Shown: in pieces, positions 1-10,081 of the stretch
How the letters are laid out: the number at the start of each line of letters is the position of its first letter
Numbering within the stretch: the first letter of the stretch is position 1
Assembly: GCA_035651955.1 (NCBI GenBank)
Contig: DASRES010000074.1
Coordinates: forward strand, 1-33,557
Length of the DNA: 33,557 nucleotides
Source of the DNA: Acidimicrobiia bacterium
Lineage (GTDB): Bacteria > Actinomycetota > Acidimicrobiia > IMCC26256 > JAMXLJ01
Direction of reading: 5' to 3'
Notes under the pieces: model-generated
Database searches by the model: none
What the model saw: only the letters and a program-made list of their open reading frames with translations
Told to the model about the DNA's origin: nothing
Position numbers and translations under genes: made by a program

Positions 1-1
1 G

Positions 2-744
2 ATCTACCCGGTCATGTTCCTCGACGCGATCGTCTGCAAGGTCCGCGACCAAGGGATCGTGCGCAACAAGGCCGCCTACCTGGCGGTCGGTGTCGACGTC
101 GAAGGCATCAAGCACGTGCTCGGCATCTGGATCGACACCGCCGAGGGCGCCAAGTTCTGGCTCAAGATCATGAGCGAGTTGCGCACCCGCGGTGTCGAAG
201 ACGTCATCTTCGTCTGTTGCGACGGGCTGCCTGGTCTGCCTGATGCGATCGAAGCGGTGTGGCCGGACGCGACCGTGCAGACCTGCATCGTGCATCTCAT
301 CCGGGCGTCGTTGCGCTACTGCTCCTACAAGGAACGCCGACGCGTCACCAGCGAGCTCAAGAACATCTACCGGGCGGTCAACGAGACCGAAGCCGCCGCC
401 GCGCTCGCGCGTTCGACGCCGGCTACGGCGACCGTTACCCCGGGATCGTGAAACTCTGGCGTGACAACTGGGAACGCGTCATCCCGTTCCTCGCGTTCGC
501 GCCCGAGATCCGCTACGTGCTCTACACCACGAACACGATCGAGAGCATCAACTACCAGCTCCGCAAGATCACCAAGAACCGCGGGCACTTCCCCAACGAC
601 GACGCGCTGATGAAACTGCTCTACCTCGGCGTGCGGAACCTCTCCGGACGACGACCCGGCAACCGCGGCAACAACGCCGACCACTGGATCGCCGCACTCA
701 ACGCCTTCGAGATCTACTACCCCGGCCGCATCCACCTCGACTGA
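2..744 (+). pseudogene. IS256-family transposase, 5'-truncated by the window edge and frameshifted
   Basis: This is the C-terminal two thirds of a mutator-type (IS256) DDE transposase. The frame is open from base 2 (IYPVMFLDAI...), so the true start lies upstream. The catalytic triad can be placed: Asp at 23-25 (FLDA), Asp at 221-223 (VCCDG) and Glu at 541-543 (TTNTIES). The NYQLRKITKNRGHFP block typical of the family follows the Glu. Near 409-413 the reading frame shifts by one base: the first frame reads AAAALARSTPA, while the family sequence continues in another frame as FDAGYGDRYPGIVKLW. A single lost T in the run cgttcgac would explain it. Unless the shift is a sequencing error or a programmed slip, the enzyme is dead, with its last two catalytic residues split between frames. 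Family assignment is firm; the cause of the frameshift is inference. Confidence 0.9.
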
Positions 745-763
745 ACAACACGACCGCCACGAT

Positions 764-792
764 CACTTACACAGACGAGCGGACAGGCTCGC
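764..792 (+). mobile_element. Candidate right end (IRR) of the IS256-type element
   Basis: Twenty to fifty bases after the transposase stop the sequence reads cacttacacagacgagcgga and then caggctc. IS256-type elements end a few tens of bases past their transposase, often with an ACACAG...GGACAG-like terminal repeat. From about base 791 an unrelated reading frame (HNH endonuclease) begins. The left end is outside the window, so neither the inverted repeat nor a target duplication can be confirmed here. Confidence 0.45.
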
Positions 793-1176
793 CTCGGACC
801 CGTCCCGATCAGCACGGCACGCGACCTGCTGGGCGAGAGCATCCTCAAGCTCGTCATCACCAAAGGCGACGACGTCGCCAACGTCACCCACCTCGGCCGC
901 GGGCCGAAGGTCGCCCAGAAGATCGCGCTCCTGTGGCAGTCACCGTGCTGCCGCGTCGAGGGCTGCACCCGGACCCGCATCGAGTTCGACCACCGCGAAC
1001 CGTGGGCGAGCACCAAGCACACCAAGCTGGACGAGCTCGACCCGCTGTGCAGCTTCCACCATCACCTGAAACACCGCGACGGCTGGGCTCTCGTCGACGG
1101 CACCGGCAAACGCGCCATCGTCCCGCCCGACCATCCCGACCATCCCAAGAACCGGCCGAAGCACGACACGAGCTGA
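791..1176 (+). pseudogene. HNH endonuclease (DUF222/13E12-type), 3' fragment only
   Basis: An open frame without a start codon reads GPVPISTARDLLGES... and ends at the TGA at 1174-1176. It carries the full C-terminal HNH module: a Cys pair around PCCRVEGC, then FDHREPW, then LDPLCSFHHHLKHRDGW. These supply the zinc cysteines and the His/His-His metal site of the HNH nucleases fused to DUF222 in many Actinobacteria. About 125 codons remain, whereas such proteins usually have 350-500 residues, so the N-terminal DUF222 part is missing. The frame runs straight out of the putative right end of the transposon, which suggests that the element inserted into, or deleted, the front of this gene. It converges on mpg, with 12 bases between the two stops. 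The fragment has no visible start or ribosome binding site and is probably not expressed as an intact enzyme. Confidence 0.8.
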
Positions 1177-1188
1177 CCGGGTGGCGGG

Positions 1189-1812
1189 TCACGACATGCG
1201 CAGGACCGAGCCGGCGATCGGGCCGCGGCTCACGTTCGGGTCGCCGGAAACGAAGAACCGCCACGGATGCGTCTCGCCGCGTCCCGCGCCGAGCCCGACC
1301 CGGGTCGAGACGCCCGGCCGCGAAGGCGGTGGGACGCCGTCGTCGACGACACGGAGCGCGCCGCGCACGAGATCCGCGCCGTCGAACGAGCGGTCGATGC
1401 CGAGAGCCTGGGTCAGCTTGCCGGGACCCGAGCACAGGTCGCGGTCGCGACGAGCACGCACGCGCCGCTTGCGCATGAGCTCGATCCCTTCGACGGGCGC
1501 GCCCGCGCGCAGCAGCACCGCGCTCGCCACGCCGTCCGGTCCGCACACGACGTTCATGCACCAGTGCGCGCCGTAGCTGAAGTACACGTACAGGTGACCG
1601 GCCGGACCGAACATCGTGCGGTTGCGCGGCGTCATCCCGCGGTACGCATGACTCCCGGGATCCTCCGCGCCTCGGTAGGCCTCGACCTCGACGAGCCGCA
1701 CTGCGAGCCGCTCGCCGGACGGGTCGTCGTGCACGAGCAGCTTGTTCAGGAGTTGCGGCGCGACGTCGAGCGCGTCGTCGGCGAAGAACGAGCGGGGCAG
1801 GACTCGCGTCAC
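1189..1812 (-). CDS. mpg: 3-methyladenine DNA glycosylase (Mpg/AAG family)
   Basis: A 207-residue monofunctional DNA glycosylase of the AAG/MPG fold, which flips alkylated purines such as 3-methyladenine out of DNA and cleaves the N-glycosidic bond. Family landmarks are visible in order: LPRSFF near the N-terminus, VRLVEVEAYRGAEDPGSHAYRG with the catalytic Glu and the intercalating-loop region, RNRTMFGPAGHLYVYFSYGAHWCMNVV, and SGPGKLTQALGI towards the C-terminus. Length is normal for bacterial Mpg. The GTG start overlaps the argH stop by four bases (GTGA at 1809-1812), so the gene is the ninth and last cistron of the arginine operon and is probably translationally coupled to argH. Why a repair enzyme sits there is not shown; it may simply be a hitch-hiking neighbour. 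Confidence 0.93.
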   Translation of the reverse strand: MTRVLPRSFFADDALDVAPQLLNKLLVHDDPSGERLAVRLVEVEAYRGAEDPGSHAYRGMTPRNRTMFGPAGHLYVYFSYGAHWCMNVVCGPDGVASAVLLRAGAPVEGIELMRKRRVRARRDRDLCSGPGKLTQALGIDRSFDGADLVRGALRVVDDGVPPPSRPGVSTRVGLGAGRGETHPWRFFVSGDPNVSRGPIAGSVLRMS

Positions 1813-3224
1813 CGAGCGTGCGGCTCGTTCACGTCGAGCCAACCGCGTTGCTCGGCGAGACGGGCGCGCGCCTCCTCCATCTGTCGGGCGACGGGCGACG
1901 GGCCGGCGCCGCCCGGCGACGACCGGCGCTTCACCGCCTCGCCCGGCTGCAACAGCTCGAGCGCCTCGGGGCCGAGACGGGGCTCGTTCGACACCAGCTC
2001 CTCGAGCGGGATGCCACGCTCCAGCGACTGCCGCACCAGCCCGCCCACGATCGCGTGCGCGTCGCGGAACGGCAGCCCCTGGCGCACGAGCTGCTCGGCG
2101 AGGTCCGTGGCGGACGACGCGGCCGAGTCCGCGGCCGCGCGCATGCGGTCGAGATCGAACACCGCCGTTCCCATCAGACCGGTGATGGCGCGCAACGCGA
2201 GCCGACACGTCCGCAACGCGTCGAACAGCGGCTCCTTGTCCTCCTGCAGGTCGCGGTCGTATGCGAGCGGCAGGCCCTTCAATGTCGCGAGGAACCCCGT
2301 GAGGTGCCCGATGAGCCGGCCGGCCTTGCCGCGTGCGAGCTCCGCGATGTCCGGGTTCTTCTTCTGCGGGAGCATCGACGAGCCGGTGCTGAACGCGTCC
2401 GCGAGGCGCAGGAACCCGAACTCGTCGCTCGACCACAGCGTGATCTCCTCGCCGAGCCGCGACAGGTGCACCTGGGTCATCGCCGCCGCGAACAGCGCTT
2501 CGGCCACGAAGTCGCGGTCCGACACCGCGTCGAGCGAGTTGTGGAACCGCGACGCGAACCCGAGCTCGGCCGCCACGGCGTCGGGATCGAGCGGCAGGCT
2601 CGACCCGGCCAGCGCTCCCGCGCCGAGCGGCGACACGTCGGCACGCGCGAGCGCGTCGCGCCAGCGGTCGACGTCGCGCGCGAGCGCCCACACGTGCGCG
2701 AGCAGGTGGTGCGCGAGGAGGACCGGCTGCGCGCGCTGCAGGTGCGTGTACCCGGGCAGGTACGCGTCCTCCACCTCGTCGGCCCGGCCGAGCAACACCT
2801 CCTGCAGCTCGTGGATCGCGGCCACGATGGCCCGCCCTTCACGACGCAGCCACAGGCGCAGGTCCAGCGCGACCTGGTCGTTGCGGCTCCGGCCCGTGTG
2901 GAGCTTCGCGCCGGCCGGACCGGCGAGATCGGTGACCCGCCGCTCGATCGCGGTGTGGATGTCCTCGTCGGTCGGCGCGAACGCGAACGTCCCCGACTCG
3001 AGCTCCTCCTCGACGCGCGCGAGCGCGGTGAGCAGCATCGCCTTCTCGTCCGGCGCGATGAGACCCACCTTCTCCAACATCGCGACGTGCGCCCGCGACC
3101 CCACCAGGTCGTCCCGCGCGAGCGCGCGGTCGTACTCGAGGCTGACCGTGAACTCGAGCAGGTCCTCGGACGGCCCCTCCTGGAAACGCCCGTGCCAGAG
3201 CGGGCGCGCCTCCTTGTCCGCCAC
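1809..3224 (-). CDS. argH: Argininosuccinate lyase ArgH
   Basis: Argininosuccinate lyase, 471 residues, splits argininosuccinate into arginine and fumarate, the last step of arginine synthesis. It belongs to the fumarase/aspartase superfamily and should be a homotetramer in the cytoplasm. Visible landmarks: HTGRSRNDQV (residues 109-118), the TH pair of the proton-transfer region in PGYTHLQRAQP (about 158-167), and the mobile signature loop GSSMLPQKKNPD (281-292) with the catalytic serine. The GTG start at 3224-3222 lies one base after the argG stop (TGA-C-GTG). A longer in-frame extension upstream runs inside argG and has no family similarity. The stop overlaps mpg. All expected domains and motifs are present. 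Confidence 0.96.
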   Translation of the reverse strand: MADKEARPLWHGRFQEGPSEDLLEFTVSLEYDRALARDDLVGSRAHVAMLEKVGLIAPDEKAMLLTALARVEEELESGTFAFAPTDEDIHTAIERRVTDLAGPAGAKLHTGRSRNDQVALDLRLWLRREGRAIVAAIHELQEVLLGRADEVEDAYLPGYTHLQRAQPVLLAHHLLAHVWALARDVDRWRDALARADVSPLGAGALAGSSLPLDPDAVAAELGFASRFHNSLDAVSDRDFVAEALFAAAMTQVHLSRLGEEITLWSSDEFGFLRLADAFSTGSSMLPQKKNPDIAELARGKAGRLIGHLTGFLATLKGLPLAYDRDLQEDKEPLFDALRTCRLALRAITGLMGTAVFDLDRMRAAADSAASSATDLAEQLVRQGLPFRDAHAIVGGLVRQSLERGIPLEELVSNEPRLGPEALELLQPGEAVKRRSSPGGAGPSPVARQMEEARARLAEQRGWLDVNEPHAR

Positions 3225-3225
3225 G

Positions 3226-4461
<1,236 letters not shown>

Positions 4462-4474
4462 GGCGTTCCTCTCC

Positions 4475-4945
4475 CTACAGTCCGCTCAGCGCGCCGAGAC
4501 GCTCGGCGAGCGCCCCGCAGTCCGCCTGCTCGGCGCAGACGACGAGCAACGTGTCGTCGCCCGCGACGGTGCCGAGCACCTCCTGGAACCCGGCCCGGTC
4601 GATCGCCGAGCCGATCACGTGCGCGGAGCCGGGCGGCGTCCGCAACACGACGACGTTGCCGCTGTGCGCGACCTCGACCACGAAGTCGCCCATCAGCCGG
4701 CGCAGGTGGTCGTCCGGGGCGGGACGGTCCTTCGAGTGCTCGGGGATCGCGTACGCCATCGAACCACCCGGGATGCGAACCTTCACCGCGCCGAGCTCCT
4801 CGAGGTCGCGGCTCACGGTCGCCTGCGTCGCGACGACGCCTTCCGCGGCCAGCAGCTCGACCAGCTGCACCTGACTCGACACCGGCTGCTCCTCGAGCAG
4901 GCGGGAGATGCGGTGCTGGCGCTGCGGCTTCCCGAGCGTCGCCAC
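4475..4945 (-). CDS. argR: Arginine repressor ArgR
   Basis: ArgR/AhrC-family transcriptional repressor, 156 residues. The N-terminal winged helix-turn-helix includes ATQATVSRDLEELG (about residues 39-52), where SRDL contacts the ARG box. The C-terminal half forms the hexamer and binds arginine; GTVAGDDTLLVV (126-137) is the characteristic arginine-binding/oligomerisation segment. Arginine as corepressor would switch off the operon that encodes the protein, so it probably autoregulates through the dyad in front of argC. The GTG start at 4945 is one base after the argF stop (TGA-C-GTG). Position between argF and argG is the usual actinobacterial order. The open frame extends further upstream into argF without family similarity, so the short start is preferred. 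Confidence 0.95.
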   Translation of the reverse strand: MATLGKPQRQHRISRLLEEQPVSSQVQLVELLAAEGVVATQATVSRDLEELGAVKVRIPGGSMAYAIPEHSKDRPAPDDHLRRLMGDFVVEVAHSGNVVVLRTPPGSAHVIGSAIDRAGFQEVLGTVAGDDTLLVVCAEQADCGALAERLGALSGL

Positions 4946-4946
4946 G

Positions 4947-5846
4947 TCAGCGCTCCAGCAGCTCGGGCAGCAACGCACGGGCCGCGTGCATGCGGTTCGC
5001 CGCCTGCTGCCACACGCGCGAGCGCGGCCCGTCGATCACCTCCGCGCTCACCTCCTCCCCGCGGTGCGCGGGGAGGCAGTGCAGGAACAGCGCGTCGTTG
5101 CCGGTCGCGGCCATCATCGTCTCGTCGACGCAGAACCCGGCGAAGGCCGTACGCCGGACGGCGGCCTCGTCCTCCTGTCCCATCGACGTCCACACGTCGG
5201 TGTACACGACGTCCGCGTTCTTGACCGCGTCGAGTGGGTCGTGGGACACGTCCACGGCACCACCGAGGTTGCGGGCCCGTTCGACGACGTCGTCGTCGAG
5301 CTCGTAGCCGGGCGGCGACGCGACGACGAGCTCCATGCCGGTCAACGCGGCCGCGAGCGCGAGCGACGCCGCAACGTTGTTCCCGTCGCCGACGAACACG
5401 ACGCGCCGGCCCTCGAGCGAGCCGAGCTCCTCGCGCACGGTCAGCACGTCGGCGATCGCCTGGCACGGGTGCGCACGATCGGAGAGCAGGTTCACGACGG
5501 GCACGTCGACGGCGGCGGCCATGCGCTCGAGCGTCTCGTGGTCGAACACGCGCGCCGCGAGCACCGAGCAGTAGCAGGCCAGCGTGCGCGCGACGTCCTC
5601 GACGGTCTCGCGCGTGTCGAGGCCGACCTCGTCGGCGCGCACGTAGACCGGGTGGCCGCCGAGGCCGATCACGGCCATCTCGCTCGACGAGCGGGTGCGC
5701 GCCGACGGCTTCTCGAACATGAGCGCGACGCCGTGACCGTCGAGCACGCGTGCGATGGACGCAGGATCGCGCTTCCACGCGGTCGCGCGGTCGAGAACAC
5801 CCGCGAGCCGAGCGGGGTCGAGGTCGTCGACGTCGAGGAAGTTCAT
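4947..5846 (-). CDS. argF: Ornithine carbamoyltransferase ArgF
   Basis: Anabolic ornithine carbamoyltransferase, 299 residues, makes citrulline from ornithine and carbamoyl phosphate. Visible motifs: the carbamoyl phosphate loop FEKPSARTR (44-52), HPCQ (126-129), the ornithine loop DVWTSMG (217-223) and the catalytic HCLP (256-259). The SMG loop separates it from aspartate carbamoyltransferase. The phosphate loop is slightly unusual: most family members read STRTR followed by (T/V)SFE, whereas here it is SARTRSSSEM; the contacting Ser, Arg, Thr and Arg remain. The ATG start overlaps the argD stop in ATGA (5843-5846). The stop is one base before argR. A homotrimer in the cytoplasm is expected. 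Confidence 0.96.
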   Translation of the reverse strand: MNFLDVDDLDPARLAGVLDRATAWKRDPASIARVLDGHGVALMFEKPSARTRSSSEMAVIGLGGHPVYVRADEVGLDTRETVEDVARTLACYCSVLAARVFDHETLERMAAAVDVPVVNLLSDRAHPCQAIADVLTVREELGSLEGRRVVFVGDGNNVAASLALAAALTGMELVVASPPGYELDDDVVERARNLGGAVDVSHDPLDAVKNADVVYTDVWTSMGQEDEAAVRRTAFAGFCVDETMMAATGNDALFLHCLPAHRGEEVSAEVIDGPRSRVWQQAANRMHAARALLPELLER

Positions 5847-7030
5847 GACAGGACCTTCGCGAGGATCGCGACCGCGGCGTCGATCTCGTCGTCGGTGACG
5901 ACCAGCGGCGGCGCGAACCGCAGCGCCGTCGGCGTGACGGCGTTGACGATCAGGCCGGCGTCGAGGCAACGCTGCGCGACGTCCTTCGCGTCGAAGCCGC
6001 GCAGCTCCGCGGCGAGCAGGAGGCCGAGGCCACGCACCTCGTCGACCGCGTCGAGCGCGCGGAGGGCCTCGGACAGGTGCTTGCCGGCCCGCTCGGCGTG
6101 CCCCGGGAGGTCGTCGCGCTCCATGACGGCGAGCGTGGCGAGCGCGGCGCGGGCGGCGAGCGGCTGACCGCCGAAGGTGCTCGCGTGGTCGCCGGCGCGA
6201 AGCGCGGTCGCGACCTGCGCGTCGGCCCAGCACGCGCCGATCGGCATGCCGTTGCCGAGGGCCTTCGCCATCGTGACGACGTCGGGCCGGACGCCGTGCG
6301 CGTGCTCGAACCCGAACCACTTGCCCGTACGGCCGAGGCCGGTCTGCACCTCGTCCATCACGAGCAGCGCCTCGCGCTCGTCGCACAACGCGCGCACCGC
6401 TTCGAGGTAGCCGGGCGGTGAGGGCTGCACGCCGCCCTCGCCCTGGACGGGCTCGAGCATCACCGCGCAGACACGCTCGTCCATGGCGGCGGCGAGCGCG
6501 CCGACGTCCGCGAAGGGGACATGGCGGAACCCGGACGGCAACGGCTGGAACGTCTCCTGCTTCTGTGGCTGGCCGGTCGCCGCGAGCGTCGTGAGCGTCC
6601 GGCCGTGGAACGACGCGTATGCCGACAGCACGTGGTACCGCTCGGGACCGCCGTGCAGCTGGCCGTGGCGACGGGCCAACTTGATCGCGCACTCGTTCGC
6701 CTCCGCGCCGGAGTTGGCGAAGAACACCCGCCCACCGCCGCCGAGCAGCCGGTCGAGCGTCGCGGCCAGCGGCGGCTGCAGCGCGTTGCCGTAGAGGTTC
6801 GAGACGTGCACGAGCGTCCGCGCCTGGTCCGCGATCGCGTCGGCGACCTCGGGGTGGGCGTGGCCGAGGCCCACGACCGCGAGGCCGGCGAGGAAGTCCA
6901 GGTACTCGTGACCCTCGGTGTCCCACAGCTTCAGACCCTCGCCGCGCACGAACGTCACCGGCAGGCGCGCGTAGGTCTGCATCACGTGCTGCGCGTCCAA
7001 GGCGGCGAGCTCGTCGAATTGCTCGCTCAC
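5843..7030 (-). CDS. argD: Acetylornithine aminotransferase ArgD
   Basis: PLP-dependent class III aminotransferase, 395 residues, converts N-acetylglutamate semialdehyde to N-acetylornithine with glutamate as amino donor. FFANSGAEANECAIKLAR (103-120) is the cofactor phosphate-binding region. DEVQTGLGRTG (226-236) holds the Asp that pairs with the pyridine nitrogen. Lys256 in TMAKALGNG is the Schiff-base lysine. The GTG start at 7030 overlaps the argB stop in GTGA; longer in-frame starts would lie inside argB. Related enzymes can also act as succinyldiaminopimelate aminotransferase in lysine synthesis, and nothing here excludes a dual role, but the operon makes ArgD the main job. Confidence 0.95.
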   Translation of the reverse strand: MSEQFDELAALDAQHVMQTYARLPVTFVRGEGLKLWDTEGHEYLDFLAGLAVVGLGHAHPEVADAIADQARTLVHVSNLYGNALQPPLAATLDRLLGGGGRVFFANSGAEANECAIKLARRHGQLHGGPERYHVLSAYASFHGRTLTTLAATGQPQKQETFQPLPSGFRHVPFADVGALAAAMDERVCAVMLEPVQGEGGVQPSPPGYLEAVRALCDEREALLVMDEVQTGLGRTGKWFGFEHAHGVRPDVVTMAKALGNGMPIGACWADAQVATALRAGDHASTFGGQPLAARAALATLAVMERDDLPGHAERAGKHLSEALRALDAVDEVRGLGLLLAAELRGFDAKDVAQRCLDAGLIVNAVTPTALRFAPPLVVTDDEIDAAVAILAKVLS

Positions 7031-7878
7031 GGCGTCACCATGGTCCCGATCCCCTCCCGCGTGAGCAGCTCGAGCAGCAGCACGTGCGGGACCCGACCGT
7101 CGAGGACGTGCGCGCTCGCGACACCGTTGCGCAGCGCGGCGATGCACGACTCGACCTTCGGGATCATGCCCTCGTCGAAGACGCCACGCTCGCGCAGCTC
7201 CTCGAGTCCGCGCGTGTCGATCTGCGACACGAGCGTCGACTCGTCCGGGTAGTCGGTGTACAGGCCCGCGACGTTCGTGAGGTACACGAGCTTGCGCGCG
7301 CCCAGCGACTCCGCGATCGCGCCGGCGACCGCGTCCGCGTTGACGTTGTAGGGCTGTCCGTCGTCGTCGACGCCCACCGTCGCGACGATCGGGATCAGCT
7401 CCTCGCGGATGAGGCGCTCGAGGATCGACGGGTCGACCTTGCCGACGTCGCCCACGAAGCCGAGCCGCTCGTCGCGTGCAACCGCAGTGAGCAGGCCGGC
7501 ATCCTCGCCCGAGAGTCCCACCGCGTAGGAGCCGTGCCGGTTCACCGACGCCACGACCTCGCGGTTCACCTTCCCGACGAGCGCCATGCGGACGATGTCG
7601 ACCGTCTCCGCGTCGGTCACGCGCAGGCCGTCCACGAACTCGGGCTCCTTGCCGAGCCTGCGCATCAGCTGGCTGATCTGCGGCCCGCCCCCGTGCACGA
7701 CGACGGGATTCATGCCGACGAGCCGCATGAGCACGATGTCGCGCGCGAACAGGTCGGCGAGCCCGGGATCGTCCATCGCGTGGCCGCCGTACTTGACCAC
7801 GATCGTCGAACCGGTGAACTCGCGGATGTACGGCAACGCCTCGGCGAGGACCGTCGCCCGCTCCTGCGGCGACGTCAC
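7027..7878 (-). CDS. argB: N-acetylglutamate kinase ArgB
   Basis: Amino acid kinase family protein, 283 residues, phosphorylates the side-chain carboxylate of N-acetylglutamate with ATP. IVVKYGGHAM (26-35) supplies the catalytic lysine and first glycine loop, VVHGGGPQI (60-68) the second loop, and NVNADAVAGAIAESLGARKLVYLTNVAGLY the substrate and ATP sites. In most organisms with the cyclic pathway (ArgJ present, as here) this enzyme is feedback-inhibited by arginine; the N-terminal ALPYIREFTG segment is compatible with the arginine-sensitive hexameric form, but that is inference. The GTG start overlaps argJ (GTGA, 7875-7878) and the stop overlaps argD. Confidence 0.96.
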   Translation of the reverse strand: MTSPQERATVLAEALPYIREFTGSTIVVKYGGHAMDDPGLADLFARDIVLMRLVGMNPVVVHGGGPQISQLMRRLGKEPEFVDGLRVTDAETVDIVRMALVGKVNREVVASVNRHGSYAVGLSGEDAGLLTAVARDERLGFVGDVGKVDPSILERLIREELIPIVATVGVDDDGQPYNVNADAVAGAIAESLGARKLVYLTNVAGLYTDYPDESTLVSQIDTRGLEELRERGVFDEGMIPKVESCIAALRNGVASAHVLDGRVPHVLLLELLTREGIGTMVTP

Positions 7879-9038
7879 GACGTCCGCCGGTTCTCGTCGA
7901 TGTAGCCGTGGCTCAGGTCGGTGGTCAGGACGGTCGCGTTGCCGTCACCACGGTGCAGGTCGCACTCGATCGTGATCTCGCGGGCCTGCATGGTCTGCGC
8001 GAGCGCGGCGGCGTCGTGCCCGGCCGCGATCCCGTTGCGGCAGACGACGACGGACCCGTACGCGATGTCGACGGCCTCGGGATCGAGCTGCGCGCCGCTC
8101 GCGCCCAGCTCCGACAGCACGCGTCCCCAGTACGGATCGCTCCCATTGAGCGAGCACTGCACGAGCTGGCTGCGCGCGACGGCGTGCGCGGCGCGACGCG
8201 CGTCGTCGACGCTCGCGGCGTTGCGTACGACGACGCGCGCGAGCTTGGTCGCGCCCTCGGCGTCGCGGGCCATCTGTTCGGCGAGGGACGCGCACACGAT
8301 GGTCATCGCGTCGACGAGCGCATCGTGCGACGGCGACTCGCCGGTCGCGCCGTTCGCGAGCACGAGGACCGTGTCGTTCGTGCTCGTGCACGCGTCGACA
8401 CAGAGCTGGTTGAACGACACGTCGACCGCGCGCGTGAGCGCGTCGTGGAGCGCGGGCGCGTCCACCGCCGCGTCGGTCGTGAGGACCGCGAGCATCGTCG
8501 CCATCGACGGAGCGAGCATCGCGGCACCCTTCGCCATGCCGCCGACCACCGCCGCGGTACCGCTGACGGGCGCGACCGCCTCCTTGCGCACGGTGTCGGT
8601 GGTGAGGATCGCCTCCGCGGCGGCGTCCGAACCGTTCAGCGACGACGTCAGCTTCGGGATGCCGGCCTCGAGCGCGTGCATCGGCATCGGGATGCCGATC
8701 AGGCCGGTCGAGCACACGAGCACGTCCTGCGTCGTGCACCCGAGCCCGTCCGCGGTCAGCTCGCACATGCGCGTCGCGTCGCGGCGTCCCTGCTCACCGG
8801 TCGCCGCGTTCGCGTTGCCCGACGACAGCACGACCGCCGCGGCGTGCGGGGTCGCGGCCAGGTGCGCGCGGCTCACCTGCACGGGCGCGGCCGTCGCGCG
8901 GTTCGAGGTGAACACGCCCGCGGCCGGTACCGCGCGCGCGTCCGCGGTCGCGACGATCGCGAGGTCGGGCGCGCCCGAATCCTTGATGCCGCACGCGAGC
9001 CCGCCCGCGACGAACCCCCGCGCGGCGGTGACGCTCAC
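7875..9038 (-). CDS. argJ: Bifunctional ornithine acetyltransferase / N-acetylglutamate synthase ArgJ
   Basis: ArgJ, 387 residues, moves the acetyl group from acetylornithine to glutamate, so the pathway is the cyclic one; many members can also use acetyl-CoA. It is an Ntn-like self-cleaving protein: the precursor is cut before Thr181 in KGAAMLAPSMATMLAVLTTDA, and that Thr becomes the nucleophile of the beta subunit. The oxyanion TG pair is seen at TGLIG (111-115). DVSFNQLCVDACTSTNDT and the C-terminal SHGYIDENRRTS are further family marks. The GTG start overlaps the argC stop (GTGA, 9035-9038). Whether it is mono- or bifunctional cannot be read from the sequence. Confidence 0.95.
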   Translation of the reverse strand: MSVTAARGFVAGGLACGIKDSGAPDLAIVATADARAVPAAGVFTSNRATAAPVQVSRAHLAATPHAAAVVLSSGNANAATGEQGRRDATRMCELTADGLGCTTQDVLVCSTGLIGIPMPMHALEAGIPKLTSSLNGSDAAAEAILTTDTVRKEAVAPVSGTAAVVGGMAKGAAMLAPSMATMLAVLTTDAAVDAPALHDALTRAVDVSFNQLCVDACTSTNDTVLVLANGATGESPSHDALVDAMTIVCASLAEQMARDAEGATKLARVVVRNAASVDDARRAAHAVARSQLVQCSLNGSDPYWGRVLSELGASGAQLDPEAVDIAYGSVVVCRNGIAAGHDAAALAQTMQAREITIECDLHRGDGNATVLTTDLSHGYIDENRRTS

Positions 9039-10075
9039 GGCAGGATCCCGACGTTGCTCAGGCCCGCCGTCTCCGGCAGACCGAGGACGAGGTTGGCGCC
9101 CTGGATCGCCTGGCCCGACGCGCCCTTTACCAGGTTGTCGATCGCGCCCAGCGCGAGCACGGTGCCCGTCCGCGCGTCGAAGCGCACGGTGACGTGCGCG
9201 GCGTTCGACGCGAACGTCGCCTTCGTCGCCGGCGGCTCGTCGAGCACCACGACGAACGGCTCGCCGGCGTAGAAGTCGCGGTAGTGCGCGAGCAGCGACG
9301 TGCTCGACAGCCCGTCGACCGCGGGCCGGGCGTAGCACGTCGCGAGGATGCCGCGCGTCATCGGGACGAGATGGGGCGTGAAGAGCACCTGCAGGTCGCT
9401 CCCCGCGACGCGTCCGAGCGCGAGCTCCATCTCGGCGGTGTGACGATGGTCGAGCAAGCCGTACGCGTTCACGTTGCCGTCGGCCTCGGAGAACAGGCTC
9501 GGCGCCGACAGCCCGCGACCGCGCCCCGACACGCCCGACACCGCGTTCACGACGATGCCCGTCGGCTCGACCAGCCCGCCGGCGAGGAGCGGCGCGAGCG
9601 CCAGCACCGTCGCCGTCGGGTAGCAGCCCGGCGCGGCAACGTGCGCGTGCGCGCGCACGTCGTCGCGGAACAGCTCGGGCAGGCCGAAGGCGAACTCGTC
9701 GAGCAGCTCGGGCGCCGAGTGCCGCGCGCCGTACCACTGCTCGTACGCGGCGGCCGGGAGCCGGAAGTCGGCACCGAGGTCGACGACATGGTCGACCTTG
9801 CCGACGAGGTCGGGGACGAGCTGCTGCGACTCGCCGTGCGGGAGCGCGACGAACACGATGTCGAGGCCGGCGAGGTCCCCCGGCTCGAACGCCGCGAACG
9901 ACCGCTGCGGGTAGGCGGCCGCGAGCGACGGGTACAGCGACGCGACCGTCGCACCCGCGCTGCTCGCCCCGGTCACGTGCGCGACGTCGACGTCGGTGTG
10001 GGCGGCGAGCAGCCGGAGCAGCTCCGCGCCCGCGTACCCCGAAGCGCCGACGATCCCGGCCCGGTACGTGCTCAC
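9035..10075 (-). CDS. argC: N-acetyl-gamma-glutamyl-phosphate reductase ArgC
   Basis: NADPH-dependent reductase, 346 residues, reduces acetylglutamyl phosphate to the semialdehyde. The Rossmann motif GIVGASGYAGAELLRLL is at residues 7-23. Cys151 in APGCYPTA is the thioester-forming nucleophile. SGVSGRGRG and the HRHTAEME block match type 1 ArgC. It is the first gene of the operon. The GTG start at 10075 lies only six bases downstream of a TAGAAT -10-like element and no Shine-Dalgarno is visible, so the transcript is probably leaderless, as is common in Actinobacteria. An in-frame ATG/GTG alternative further in would cut the Rossmann motif. Confidence 0.95.
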   Translation of the reverse strand: MSTYRAGIVGASGYAGAELLRLLAAHTDVDVAHVTGASSAGATVASLYPSLAAAYPQRSFAAFEPGDLAGLDIVFVALPHGESQQLVPDLVGKVDHVVDLGADFRLPAAAYEQWYGARHSAPELLDEFAFGLPELFRDDVRAHAHVAAPGCYPTATVLALAPLLAGGLVEPTGIVVNAVSGVSGRGRGLSAPSLFSEADGNVNAYGLLDHRHTAEMELALGRVAGSDLQVLFTPHLVPMTRGILATCYARPAVDGLSSTSLLAHYRDFYAGEPFVVVLDEPPATKATFASNAAHVTVRFDARTGTVLALGAIDNLVKGASGQAIQGANLVLGLPETAGLSNVGILP

Positions 10076-10081
10076 GCCGCT

